Source: B10-G9 sp964627755 (lineage in GTDB: Bacteria; Chloroflexota; Anaerolineae; Anaerolineales; UBA11858). Taken from it: a stretch of DNA of 64,000 nt. Positions 8,314-16,552 of the stretch are shown here, one piece after another. The stretch's first letter is position 1. Each line of letters opens with the position of its first letter. The position numbers and the translations under genes are program-made. The notes beneath the pieces were generated by a model. That model had not been told where the DNA came from. It did not search any database and was given only the letters and a program-made list of their open reading frames with translations. The stretch spans positions 1 through 64,000 of the forward strand of contig CAZVIH010000064.1 in the NCBI GenBank assembly GCA_964627755.1, given 5' to 3'.

Positions 8314-8697
8314 ATGACGAAACGTAGACGCACTAAACTCAGCATACTCAGCCTGGTTTCGTTGACGCTGGTCATTGCTGCGGTAAGTTATGGTTTTTCT
8401 GAGGTAAGCACAATTCCTAGCGCGGGCATTCTGGGTGTTACTTATGGAGTGAAATCTGACTATCAGGTCTCCAGGATCAGCTACACCCTTGATATTGATA
8501 ACCCTACATCATTCACAGCTGTGGATTTTGAAATCGATCAATCTGCCCTAGCAATTATGGCGGGAGTATCGATCACAGAAAAAGGCCAGGTGGTCTGGGC
8601 TGATGATTGTGAAAAAGCCGGTACCCACTGGACCTGCGCCTTTGATAAGAGTATCGATGTTCTGGAAGCTGACTGGCTGCATGTAATATCTAACTAG
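8314..8697 (+). CDS. Small secreted protein, copy A (127 aa)
   Basis: A 127-residue protein with a basic start (MTKRRRTKL) and a hydrophobic signal segment to about residue 28, then a mature part beginning near SEVSTIPSAG. It shares a pattern with the protein at 13671-14087: the signal end ...SYGF, a Y-x-V-x-x-I/V-x-YTLD strand and a NP-x-x-F-x-x-VDF segment. Two cysteines may form a disulfide. An AAGGAAG ribosome-binding site is well placed. Driven by the palindrome-containing promoter. The family is not known to me; the architecture suggests a secreted structural subunit, possibly a substrate of the SipW-type peptidase encoded at 14185. Confidence 0.7.
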   Translation: MTKRRRTKLSILSLVSLTLVIAAVSYGFSEVSTIPSAGILGVTYGVKSDYQVSRISYTLDIDNPTSFTAVDFEIDQSALAIMAGVSITEKGQVVWADDCEKAGTHWTCAFDKSIDVLEADWLHVISN

Positions 8698-8757
8698 TGA
8701 AATATGTACGACCTCCCGCGGGAATTTATGGGAGAGCACATAAATGTAGCAGGTAAA

Positions 8758-8783
8758 GGCGTGGAAAAATTTTATTCCACGCC
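8758..8783 (+). terminator. Hairpin between the small secreted gene and copy 2
   Basis: GGCGTGGAA (8758-8766) pairs with TTCCACGCC (8775-8783). The trailing T run is poor, so it may act as a partial terminator or an mRNA-stabilising hairpin. A closely similar stem follows the related gene at 13671-14087. Confidence 0.5.
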
Positions 8784-8806
8784 ATTTGCCATAAAAACAG
8801 GGAAAT

Positions 8807-10864
8807 ATGTTGCGTATAGGGGCTAAATCACATCAAAAATCTCGGGGTCAGGCGATGGTTGAATTTGTGCTCGCCCTCCCGATATTGTTGTTTCTTCTGT
8901 TCGGGATCGTTGAATTTGCCCGCCTGACCTTTGCCTGGATGGCTGTTCAAAACGCAGCCAGATTTGGCATTCGATTTGCTGTCACTGGTGAGTTTAATGA
9001 CATTTATTGTGTTCAGGCTGGCAATCAGCTGGGATCCGATCATATCAACGCCGATGTTTTTGGGGGAGATCCCCAGGATTGTTTGATCCCGGTTAATTAC
9101 TCAGGCTCGGACAGCGCCACTAAAGAACGGGAATTGATCGATCTGGCCCGGCTCTTTTCGATCCGCGATGCGGCCGTTGGAGGTGGGACGGGTCTGTGGG
9201 TAGAACCTGCTGTGGCCGGGAATTATGACCAATATCTCTCCAGCCACAATGTAGCTTTTATCGGGATGGAAAACGAAAAAGGTTATTTTCATGTCACCAC
9301 CTGCAGCAACCGAGGCAATCAATTTGTGCTGGATTATAACAACTATGCCATCCCCTTATGTTATGACAATATCAGCAGCGTGTTGATGGATGACGCGGGC
9401 GGCCCGGGTGATCGAGTAAAAGTCCATATTGAACACCAGCATCCGATTTTTTTACCTCTGATAAGTAATATCTGGCCTTCTGTAACTCTGAATGCTGAAC
9501 GCGACGGCATTGTTGAGAAATTCCGGACCTCTAGGGTTATGGGCGTTTCGGGTCCGATTTTGTCTGCTCCAACCTGGACCCAGACTTCAACAATAACCAA
9601 TACACCGACGATCACACCAACAACAACACCGTCAGTGACTCCATCACCAACCAATACACCGATTCCTGTCCGATGTGATCTGATCGAGGTTGTCAACAGT
9701 TATGTGGGGCTCTGGACAGCTGGCTACCAGATCGCGTCAGTAACCATCCGCAATAACAACCCGGTCCCGATCCACTTGATTTCAGCCAATCAGCAGTGGG
9801 TTAAGAATGATCCGGGCCGGTATTACTGGGCTGCTCGTTTTAACAACAGCAGCTGGGATATCCTGAACGATACCAGCCCGCCAACCAACTGGAATCCATC
9901 ACCAAGCATAGAAATGGCACCCGCAGGAATGGGTGATTATATCGGTTTATTCCAGCCCCCGTATATCAGCCTGGAGGGCAATACCTCCGTGGACCTGGAA
10001 TTTGATGATGGCTGCCACAAGGGTGTGACTGTGAATATGCCCACAGCAACTGCCTCAGCCACTCCTACGGAAACAGCAACACCAACTATCACACCCACGC
10101 CGAATTGCAATTTATACTCGTTGGGATCTTTCAGCTTCCGGAATTATGCCCAGCTGCGAGCCTATTTTAACAACGGGGATGTTGTTGATACGGATCTGGT
10201 GTCCCTGGAATTGATCTGGGATTATGCAGAGCAGTACGGGGATGCGAATGGTTTTACCAGTCTCAATATGGATTTTTATCAGTGGAATGGATCCTACTTC
10301 CCCGGCCATGGGCAGGCCGGTACCAGGGATTATTCCTCTTCATCGATCTGGACCGGCAGCGTTCCTTTTAATGCCGGCACCCAGTACCGCTGGGATATTG
10401 ACTTTGATAATGATTGGGGTGGTGGGGGTCCCCTAACAGGTGTAGTGAACTCAGATTTTGGCGTCAGGGCTTTATTTGATAATGGCTGCAGCATCATCCG
10501 GAACGCTGTACCGCGGGCAATCGTGACCTGGACGGCTACTGCGACAGCATCAACAACCCCCACACCATCACCGCCGCCTCCACCCACCAATACTCCGCTT
10601 CCGTCAAACACACCCTTGCCGAGCAATACACCTTTACCGACTTCGACGCCTACCAAAACCAGGACTCCGTCGATCACTCCTTCACGTACTACAACACCAG
10701 TTCCTTCCCATACATCCTGGCCGACCAGTACTCAGGTGCCAAGTAATACCCCTGTTCCCAGTATTACACCTAATTTAACAGCCACTGCAGCAGCGAGCAC
10801 ACCAACTTTCACACCACTACCTTCAATGACACCTACACCATCGGCTACTTATTTCCTTGAATAG
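8807..10864 (+). CDS. TadE-anchored surface protein with Thr/Pro stalk, copy 2
   Basis: A 685-residue paralogue of the proteins at 5996 and 11296, with the same order: TadE anchor (SRGQAMVEFVLALPILLFLL), conserved module, Thr/Pro linker, module starting near VRCDLIEVVN, linker, module starting near NCNLYSLGSF, and a long T-P-x stalk ending SATYFLE. It appears closer to copy 3 than to copy 1: both share LELIWDYAEQYG and GHGxxGxRDYSSSSIW. An AGGGA sequence precedes the ATG. No own promoter is obvious, so it is probably read through from the promoter before 8314, past a hairpin. Inferred role: a surface-exposed pseudopilin or fibre component. Confidence 0.75.
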   Translation: MLRIGAKSHQKSRGQAMVEFVLALPILLFLLFGIVEFARLTFAWMAVQNAARFGIRFAVTGEFNDIYCVQAGNQLGSDHINADVFGGDPQDCLIPVNYSGSDSATKERELIDLARLFSIRDAAVGGGTGLWVEPAVAGNYDQYLSSHNVAFIGMENEKGYFHVTTCSNRGNQFVLDYNNYAIPLCYDNISSVLMDDAGGPGDRVKVHIEHQHPIFLPLISNIWPSVTLNAERDGIVEKFRTSRVMGVSGPILSAPTWTQTSTITNTPTITPTTTPSVTPSPTNTPIPVRCDLIEVVNSYVGLWTAGYQIASVTIRNNNPVPIHLISANQQWVKNDPGRYYWAARFNNSSWDILNDTSPPTNWNPSPSIEMAPAGMGDYIGLFQPPYISLEGNTSVDLEFDDGCHKGVTVNMPTATASATPTETATPTITPTPNCNLYSLGSFSFRNYAQLRAYFNNGDVVDTDLVSLELIWDYAEQYGDANGFTSLNMDFYQWNGSYFPGHGQAGTRDYSSSSIWTGSVPFNAGTQYRWDIDFDNDWGGGGPLTGVVNSDFGVRALFDNGCSIIRNAVPRAIVTWTATATASTTPTPSPPPPPTNTPLPSNTPLPSNTPLPTSTPTKTRTPSITPSRTTTPVPSHTSWPTSTQVPSNTPVPSITPNLTATAAASTPTFTPLPSMTPTPSATYFLE

Positions 10865-10931
10865 GATTTAATACAACAAAAAAGAGCGATAAAAAGTATT
10901 TAACATGCAATGGAAAAAAATTTCAAGGACT

Positions 10932-10964
10932 ATAAATGCCCTCAGTTGAGGGCATTTATTTTTT
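10932..10964 (+). terminator. Terminator after copy 2
   Basis: A 12-bp stem (10932-10943 with 10948-10959, core ATGCCCTC/GAGGGCAT) with loop AGTT, followed by a T run. Its core matches the terminator after copy 1, so the terminator was probably duplicated with the gene. Confidence 0.85.
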
Positions 10965-11031
10965 ACAACTATCCGGAAATATTTGGATGAGTTGATCTAA
11001 CTTGGTTGAATATAGGTAAAAAAGGTTCTTC

Positions 11032-11047
11032 CTAACAAGAATGTTGG
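11032..11047 (+). promoter_or_regulatory. Distal palindromic operator, unit B
   Basis: CTAACA-AGAA-TGTTGG, with one mismatch to the consensus. It lies 74 bases upstream of the proximal palindrome at 11106, close to the 73-base spacing in unit C, which is about seven helical turns. No promoter lies at the usual 10-base distance from it. Confidence 0.5.
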
Positions 11048-11105
11048 GTTATTTCAGGGGATTCTATCGAGAGAAAATTCCACCTACCTATTAAAAGTCC
11101 AGATT

Positions 11106-11159
11106 CTAACAGGGTTGTTAGTTTTAGGGGGTTGTACAGAAACCCCATGATGTTACACT
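11106..11159 (+). promoter_or_regulatory. Palindromic operator plus promoter, unit B
   Basis: CTAACA-GGGT-TGTTAG (11106-11121), 10 bases, TTGTAC (-35, 11132-11137), 16 bases, TACACT (-10, 11154-11159). The spacing is identical to units A and C. The 10-base gap itself is also conserved as a TTTAGGGGG-like sequence. Confidence 0.7.
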
Positions 11160-11295
11160 GATATCACCTTATTGACCGTATTTATCAAATAAATGCGAGC
11201 TATTTTGTTTAAATTAGAAAGACGGGAGGAAAATATTCAACGGCATGTTAGAAGAGGAACGACACCAGGATCGCAAGTGAATATTTTCGAAAATT

Positions 11296-13353
11296 ATGGC
11301 TAAAATAGAGATCCCGACAAGAGCAAAAAAGAAAAATGGCCAGGCCATGGTCGAGTTTATGCTGGCGCTTCCCCTCTTACTGTTCGTTATTTTCGGGATC
11401 ATAGAATTCGGCAGATTGATATTCTCCTGGATGGCTCTGCAGAATGCTGCCAGATTTGCGATCCGTTATGCAGTGACCGGTGAATATAAAGAAAATTATT
11501 GTATCCAGGCTGGGGCTAATCTCGGGATTTCCCATGTCAACGCCGATATTTTTGGTGGTGACCCGCAGGACTGCCTGGTGCCGGATAATTATTCCGGTGC
11601 TGGCGGAAACGAACTGGAACGCCAATTAATCGATCTGGCGCGTTTATTTTCCATCCAGGATGCTGCTGAAGGTGGTGGTGCAGGCTTGTGGGTGGAACCT
11701 TCCGTTGCTGGTGATTATGAACAATACCTTCTGACCCACAACACGGCAAATCTCGGCCAGCCTTCAGAGAAAGGGTATTATCACGTTACCATCTGCAGCA
11801 ACCGCGGCAACCAGTATGCCGTGGACTATAATAACTATGCAATTCCCCTCTGCATGGACAATCTCTCCAGCCAGCTAATGGATGATGCTGGAGGGCCAGG
11901 CGATAGAGTAAAAGTTCATTTAGAACATCAGCATCCCCTGTTCCTGCCGTTGTTGAGCAATCTTTGGCCTACAATAGCCCTCAATGCAGAAAAGGATGGC
12001 ATCGTAGAGAAATTCCGAACATCGCGAGTGATGGGTGTTTCTGGTCCGATCCTGTCAGCGCCAACATGGACCCAAACCCCCACAATTACCGATACACCAA
12101 CAATCACACCTACAACTACGCCCTCACTGACTCCTACTGCGACCAATACACCTATACCTGTTGATTGCAGTCTGATCCAGGTAGTTAACAGCTACGCGGG
12201 AGAATGGTTTTCGGGATATCAGATTGTTTCTGTGACCATCAGGAACGACAATCCTGTTCCAATCCATTTTTACCGGGCCAATCAGGAATGGCAAAAGAAT
12301 GATCCTGGGCGTTATCTGTGGGCCGTCCAGTTCCACACCAGCGGCTGGTCGATCCTTAACGACACTACACCGCCTACATTTTGGATCCCCGGAGCTACTG
12401 TTGAGATGGCTTCAGGGCTGCAAGCTGACTATGTAGCTTTGTTCCAGCCCCGGTATGTGGGTCTGGAAGGGGATCATGCCGTAGATCTGGAATTTGACGA
12501 TGGCTGCCATAAAGGTGTTACGGTAAATATGCCGACCTCAACACCTACAGCGACACCCACTGAAACTGCCACGCCGACCATCACTCCCACACCAGATTGC
12601 AGTAAATATAATTTAAATGCTTTTACTTTCCGCAATGGCGGCCAGTTAAGGACTTTTATAAAGAATAATGATGTCGTTGATGCCCAGTTAACCTCGCTGG
12701 AATTGATCTGGGATTATGCCGAGCAGTACGGGGCCGTCAATGGGTATAACAATCTGAATATGGATTGGTATAAATGGAATGGCGGATTTTTCCCAGGTCA
12801 CGGCAATGGCGGCGCTCGTGATTATTCCTCTTCAAGTATCTGGACAGGCACTGTTCCCTTTGATGCAGGAATCAGGTACCGCTGGGATATCGATTTTGAT
12901 AATGATTGGGGTGGTGGGGGACCACTAACAGGAGTGGTTAGCAATGATTTTGGTGTCCGGGCTTTATTTGATAATGGCTGCAGTATAATCCGCAATGCTG
13001 TACCCAGAGCGGTCAGCACCTTCACGGTAACTCCCACACCGACCAGGACATTTACAGCCTCGCCGCCGCCACCCCCCACCAGCACTTTGCCGCCTAGCAA
13101 TACACCTTTGCCCAGTAACACACCGCGGCCGACCCGCACACCGACGAGAACCCCCTCACCGACAATCACTCTGACCCCTTCAAATACGCCTGTACCGAGT
13201 CATACTTCCTGGCCTACCAATACACCCAGGCCTACCAGAACACCCTGGCCGAGCCAAACACCTGTCCCGGCAACTTCGACACCGGTTCCGACTGTATTAA
13301 CACCGACGCCATCGGATACACCACCACCCACTGCTACATATTTCTTGGAATAA
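11296..13353 (+). CDS. TadE-anchored surface protein with Thr/Pro stalk, copy 3
   Basis: The third paralogue, 685 residues. TadE anchor near residues 14-42 (GQAMVEFMLALPLLLFVIFG), conserved first module, Thr/Pro linker, module starting near VDCSLIQVVN, second linker, module starting near DCSKYNLNAF, stalk with arginine-containing repeats (RPTRTPTRTPSP), and the same final ATYFLE. It has its own palindrome-controlled promoter and terminator, so it is a single-gene unit. No clear ribosome-binding site precedes the ATG, and a short upstream frame ends 15 bases before it. Inferred to form or decorate the same surface structure as copies 1 and 2. Confidence 0.75.
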   Translation: MAKIEIPTRAKKKNGQAMVEFMLALPLLLFVIFGIIEFGRLIFSWMALQNAARFAIRYAVTGEYKENYCIQAGANLGISHVNADIFGGDPQDCLVPDNYSGAGGNELERQLIDLARLFSIQDAAEGGGAGLWVEPSVAGDYEQYLLTHNTANLGQPSEKGYYHVTICSNRGNQYAVDYNNYAIPLCMDNLSSQLMDDAGGPGDRVKVHLEHQHPLFLPLLSNLWPTIALNAEKDGIVEKFRTSRVMGVSGPILSAPTWTQTPTITDTPTITPTTTPSLTPTATNTPIPVDCSLIQVVNSYAGEWFSGYQIVSVTIRNDNPVPIHFYRANQEWQKNDPGRYLWAVQFHTSGWSILNDTTPPTFWIPGATVEMASGLQADYVALFQPRYVGLEGDHAVDLEFDDGCHKGVTVNMPTSTPTATPTETATPTITPTPDCSKYNLNAFTFRNGGQLRTFIKNNDVVDAQLTSLELIWDYAEQYGAVNGYNNLNMDWYKWNGGFFPGHGNGGARDYSSSSIWTGTVPFDAGIRYRWDIDFDNDWGGGGPLTGVVSNDFGVRALFDNGCSIIRNAVPRAVSTFTVTPTPTRTFTASPPPPPTSTLPPSNTPLPSNTPRPTRTPTRTPSPTITLTPSNTPVPSHTSWPTNTPRPTRTPWPSQTPVPATSTPVPTVLTPTPSDTPPPTATYFLE

Positions 13354-13384
13354 AGCTAAGTGCTTATTGGCAGATCATGAAGTT

Positions 13385-13416
13385 AAAAGTGCCCTAATAA
13401 AATAAGGGCACTTTTT
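13385..13416 (+). terminator. Terminator after copy 3
   Basis: AAAAGTGCCCT (13385-13395) pairs with AGGGCACTTTT (13405-13415), with a 9-base A/T loop and a terminal T run. Confidence 0.85.
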
Positions 13417-13488
13417 GGTTCGTGTACATTAAATTAGCACTACTAAACCGGAGTATAAACCATCACACCGCGTTAAAATAAATAAAAA

Positions 13489-13504
13489 CTAACAGGATTG
13501 TTAG
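13489..13504 (+). promoter_or_regulatory. Distal palindromic operator, unit C
   Basis: A perfect CTAACA-GGAT-TGTTAG lying 73 bases upstream of the proximal copy at 13562. It is followed by TTTTAGAGGGCTT, like the gap sequence of the other sites, but by no matching -10. Confidence 0.55.
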
Positions 13505-13561
13505 GGGTTTTAGAGGGCTTATTTTTCTAAAAAAACTTAAATCGCCCATAATTGGCCAATC

Positions 13562-13615
13562 CTAACAGCATTGATAGTTTAGGTGGGTTGACCAAAAATA
13601 AGGCCATGCTACACT
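13562..13615 (+). promoter_or_regulatory. Palindromic operator plus promoter, unit C
   Basis: CTAACA-GCAT-TGATAG (13562-13577, one mismatch), 10 bases, TTGACC (-35, 13588-13593), 16 bases, TACACT (-10, 13610-13615). Transcription would start about 50 bases before the ATG at 13671, as in unit A. Confidence 0.7.
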
Positions 13616-13670
13616 ACAGGCGTAACACTAAATTGTGATTAATAAATTATATTTTGTATGGAGGAATATT

Positions 13671-14087
13671 ATGAAAAAGGTTATGAAATTTCGTTATCGG
13701 ATTTTAGCTCTACTCGTTTTGGCAGTTGTCTTGAGCGCAGCTACCTACGGTTTTGCCGCAGCCAATACAGTTCCTGCTAATACTCATGCTGGTTATGGTG
13801 AAGGTGTTATCTCCGGGTATGAGGTTACCGATGTAAATTACACCCTGGATAGTTCGAATCCGAACCTTTTTTCCAGTGTGGATTTTAATATGACTGAACT
13901 AGATTCCGGAGATCCTGTTCCTGCGACAGCTGAAGTCCTTGTAGGTATCGGGGATGGAACCGGTACTACGGGTATTGATTGGGTCACATGCAACACTCCC
14001 GTAGGCACTTCTGTCACATGTCCTCTCGGTTCAGTGGGAGTTTCTGTAACTGCAGCAGTTGAATTCCATGTCGCCGCTACTGACTGA
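13671..14087 (+). CDS. Small secreted protein, copy C (138 aa)
   Basis: A 138-residue protein from the ATG at 13671, preferred over an upstream in-frame GTG (13635) because GGAGG lies 6 bases before it. A basic start (MKKVMKFRYR), a hydrophobic signal to about residue 26 and a mature start near AANTVPANTHAG indicate secretion. The body repeats the pattern of the protein at 8314 (GYEVTDVNYTLD, NPNLFSSVDF). It is rich in Gly/Thr/Val with two cysteines, as in beta-rich structural subunits. A signal peptidase of the SipW class lies directly downstream, so this is its most likely substrate, by analogy with TasA and SipW in Bacillus. The function is inferred from context. Confidence 0.7.
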   Translation: MKKVMKFRYRILALLVLAVVLSAATYGFAAANTVPANTHAGYGEGVISGYEVTDVNYTLDSSNPNLFSSVDFNMTELDSGDPVPATAEVLVGIGDGTGTTGIDWVTCNTPVGTSVTCPLGSVGVSVTAAVEFHVAATD

Positions 14088-14139
14088 GGAATTTCTTTTT
14101 GATTGTTGACTGTTGCAAGAAATACCCTAACAAGAAAAT

Positions 14140-14174
14140 GGGCGTGGTAAACTAAAATACCACGCCCGTTTTAA
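14140..14174 (+). terminator. Terminator or attenuator between the secreted subunit and its peptidase
   Basis: GGGCGTGGTA (14140-14149) pairs with TACCACGCCC (14158-14167), followed by GTTTTAA. It ends 10 bases before the peptidase start, so read-through probably sets a high ratio of secreted subunit to peptidase. Confidence 0.75.
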
Positions 14175-14184
14175 TACAATAACT

Positions 14185-16518
14185 ATGATATTGTTTTTCC
14201 GGAATAACGCCAAATCGATCCTGCTGCTGATCCTAATCATAATTGGATTGTGGTATTTATTTGCTCCGACACAGCTGGCAGGAGCAGTTTCATATGTGAT
14301 TGTAAACGGCAACAGTATGGAGCCGGAGCATCGCTTAGGCGATCTTGTCCTGACCAGGTCAAAACCCGATTATGATATCGACCAGAAAGTAGTCTACAAG
14401 GACCCGGTTGTGGGTTATGTCTTCCATCGGGTTGTTGACCTGGATGATGAGGGGTTCATTCTTAAGGGTGATAATAATGACTGGCTGGATGCTTACCAAC
14501 CAAAAAGAGCAGAGATCGTCGGAAAATACTGGTTCATGATCCCCGGCGCAGGCCAGGTCATCCGGAAACTCAGAGAACCAGCATACTTTGCCGGGTTTAC
14601 AATTATAATCGTAGGCATTATCAGCTCAATATTTTTATTTGAAAAGCGTGATGTATCCAGAAAAAGAAAAAAAAGAGATTTTATGAAAAGTCAACCAGCA
14701 ATAACACGCGGAGAAATTCGACAGGAACTGCTGCTGTTTCTCGGGATCCTTGCTCTTGTGGCCTTGATCCTGGGTATATATGTGTTTACCAAACCAGTCA
14801 CAAAAGTTTATACAGATACGATGTTTTATACCCACGAAGGGGATTTTAGTTATACATCAAGGAACAAAGACACTTTGTATGATGCTGCGACTGTTAAAAC
14901 AGGAGATCCGATCTATTTCCTGATCACCTGTGATGTCTTGATGGATTTTGATTATTCTTTTTCAGCCCGGGATTTATCCCCTGCAGAAAACCTGTCATTG
15001 GCTGGAAAATATAAAATCTCCGCTCAATTAAGTGACATTGATGGTTGGACCAGATCATTTGAATTGCATCCAGTGACAGAATTTTCTGGTGATAGCTTTG
15101 AGTCAAAAGTATCCCTGGATGTCTGCAGCATTCATGACCTGATCCTCGCGAAAGAAGAAAAAACTGGTGCAGAGAGCCGGATCTATGATTTTAAGATCCT
15201 GCCAATTGTCACCATAACGGGCGAGGTGAAGGGTATTCCGCTGCAGGATATCTATCAGCCAGAGATCGCCTTTCAGTTTAATCCAACTCTGATGCGCATG
15301 CCGGAAATGGAAGATGGATTAAACCTGAACCAGGAAGGGTTCTTGACAGATGATTACATTGATCTAAATACCATAAATATTTTTGGTATAGAAGTAGCGA
15401 TCATCCGAGCCCGTCAGATCACATTGGTTTTATTCATAATAAGCTTACTCGCATCAGCTTATCCAACCTGGACCCTGATCAGGGATATCAGAAGATCAGA
15501 TATTTCCCGCATCCAAATTCAGTACCACCCCTTGCTGGTGGATGTTCTGGATGGGAATCAAGAGAATCTGGGAGACCAGATTGTGGAAGTTGCTTCTTTC
15601 TCAGACTTAACAAAGATGGCTGAACGTTATGGCGCAATGATCCTTCATGAATCAAAAGATAGTTACCACAGATATTCTGTTCAGGACGCCCAGACGGTTT
15701 ACCAGTATGAAATTGATGTTTTTAAGGATGAAACCCTTTTTCCAACCATCTATGAGTTCAGAAAGGCGCTCTTACGGGCTATTGCTGAAGACCAACTGGA
15801 ATTGTATTACCAACCAGTAGTCTTACTCAAAGATAGATCTGTTATTGGCGTGGAAGCTTTCCTGCGCTGGAATCATCCAGACCACGGAACCCTGTACCCG
15901 GCTGATTTCATTTCACATGCCGAGGCTTGTGATTTAATTCCTGAAATTGACAGCTGGGTGACAAAAAACGTTTGCCAGCAGTTGAGGATCTGGAAGGAAA
16001 AAGGGGTATCTGTGGTTCCTGTTTCAATCAACATCTCACCTGAAACCATACTCAAGGATCAGTTCATCACTGAAGTTACTGCCACCATCCTGGAAAATAT
16101 GTGTGATCCTAATCTAATCCAGATCGAGATCAATCGGTCTAACCAGATTTTCCGGGACGAGAATATCAAAGAACATCTCATCCAATTAAATGACCTTGGT
16201 GTCAGGTTGGCCTTTGATAATTTTGCTACTGACTCTGCAAACCAGATCAATCAGATTTTCCAGATGCCTATCCAATCTTTAAAGATTGACCGGACAATCA
16301 TCCAGGGTATCAAAGAGAACCGCACATCTCAACGGCTTGTGAGTGCGATCGCAAAAATGGCAAAAAGTCTTAAAATTGAAGTAGTTGCCCAGGGAGTGGA
16401 GTCAAAAGAGGACCTGGATATTCTGAAAGCGCAGGATATTGAAGTTGCCCAGGGCTTTTTCCTCGGAAAACTTGCCACGGCAGATGAAATTGGATCTTTA
16501 TTGGAAAAACCAGACTGA
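14185..16518 (+). CDS. SipW-type signal peptidase fused to DUF5305-like and degenerate EAL domains
   Basis: A 777-residue membrane protein. Residues 1-155 are a type I signal peptidase of the SipW/archaeal S26B class, with Ser44 (GNSMEP), His81 (VFHRVV) in place of the bacterial lysine, and Asp96 (KGDNND). After two membrane segments, residues about 205-375 resemble DUF5305, which archaea also carry beside signal peptidases (YTHEGDFSYTSRN, GDPIYFLITCDV). A further membrane segment near 405-425 leads to a cytoplasmic EAL-like domain (530-770). There EAL reads EAF (557), the DDFG motif reads DNFA (678-679) and the EGVE motif reads QGVE (736), so c-di-GMP hydrolysis is unlikely. A possible c-di-GMP-responsive maturation enzyme for the neighbouring secreted proteins. 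No ribosome-binding site is evident. Confidence 0.8.
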   Translation: MILFFRNNAKSILLLILIIIGLWYLFAPTQLAGAVSYVIVNGNSMEPEHRLGDLVLTRSKPDYDIDQKVVYKDPVVGYVFHRVVDLDDEGFILKGDNNDWLDAYQPKRAEIVGKYWFMIPGAGQVIRKLREPAYFAGFTIIIVGIISSIFLFEKRDVSRKRKKRDFMKSQPAITRGEIRQELLLFLGILALVALILGIYVFTKPVTKVYTDTMFYTHEGDFSYTSRNKDTLYDAATVKTGDPIYFLITCDVLMDFDYSFSARDLSPAENLSLAGKYKISAQLSDIDGWTRSFELHPVTEFSGDSFESKVSLDVCSIHDLILAKEEKTGAESRIYDFKILPIVTITGEVKGIPLQDIYQPEIAFQFNPTLMRMPEMEDGLNLNQEGFLTDDYIDLNTINIFGIEVAIIRARQITLVLFIISLLASAYPTWTLIRDIRRSDISRIQIQYHPLLVDVLDGNQENLGDQIVEVASFSDLTKMAERYGAMILHESKDSYHRYSVQDAQTVYQYEIDVFKDETLFPTIYEFRKALLRAIAEDQLELYYQPVVLLKDRSVIGVEAFLRWNHPDHGTLYPADFISHAEACDLIPEIDSWVTKNVCQQLRIWKEKGVSVVPVSINISPETILKDQFITEVTATILENMCDPNLIQIEINRSNQIFRDENIKEHLIQLNDLGVRLAFDNFATDSANQINQIFQMPIQSLKIDRTIIQGIKENRTSQRLVSAIAKMAKSLKIEVVAQGVESKEDLDILKAQDIEVAQGFFLGKLATADEIGSLLEKPD

Positions 16519-16552
16519 GAAATTTTAAGGATTGGTAATCCTCTTAAATAAT

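Larger units (their letters stand above)
10865..11295. other. Intergenic control stretch between copies 2 and 3
   Basis: 431 bases without a convincing gene. It contains the terminator of copy 2, a distal palindrome (11032-11047) and a proximal palindrome with promoter (11106-11159), then an A+T-rich leader of about 130 bases. The leader holds an 11-codon frame (11245-11280) ending 15 bases before the ATG of copy 3. A GGGAGG lies 15 bases before that small frame, which is too far for a standard ribosome-binding site. Confidence 0.6.

Noticed and set aside
14185..16518. Active c-di-GMP phosphodiesterase
   Set aside because: Several metal- and base-providing residues are changed (DNFA for DDFG, QGVE for EGVE, INRS for ITES), so hydrolysis is unlikely although binding remains possible.
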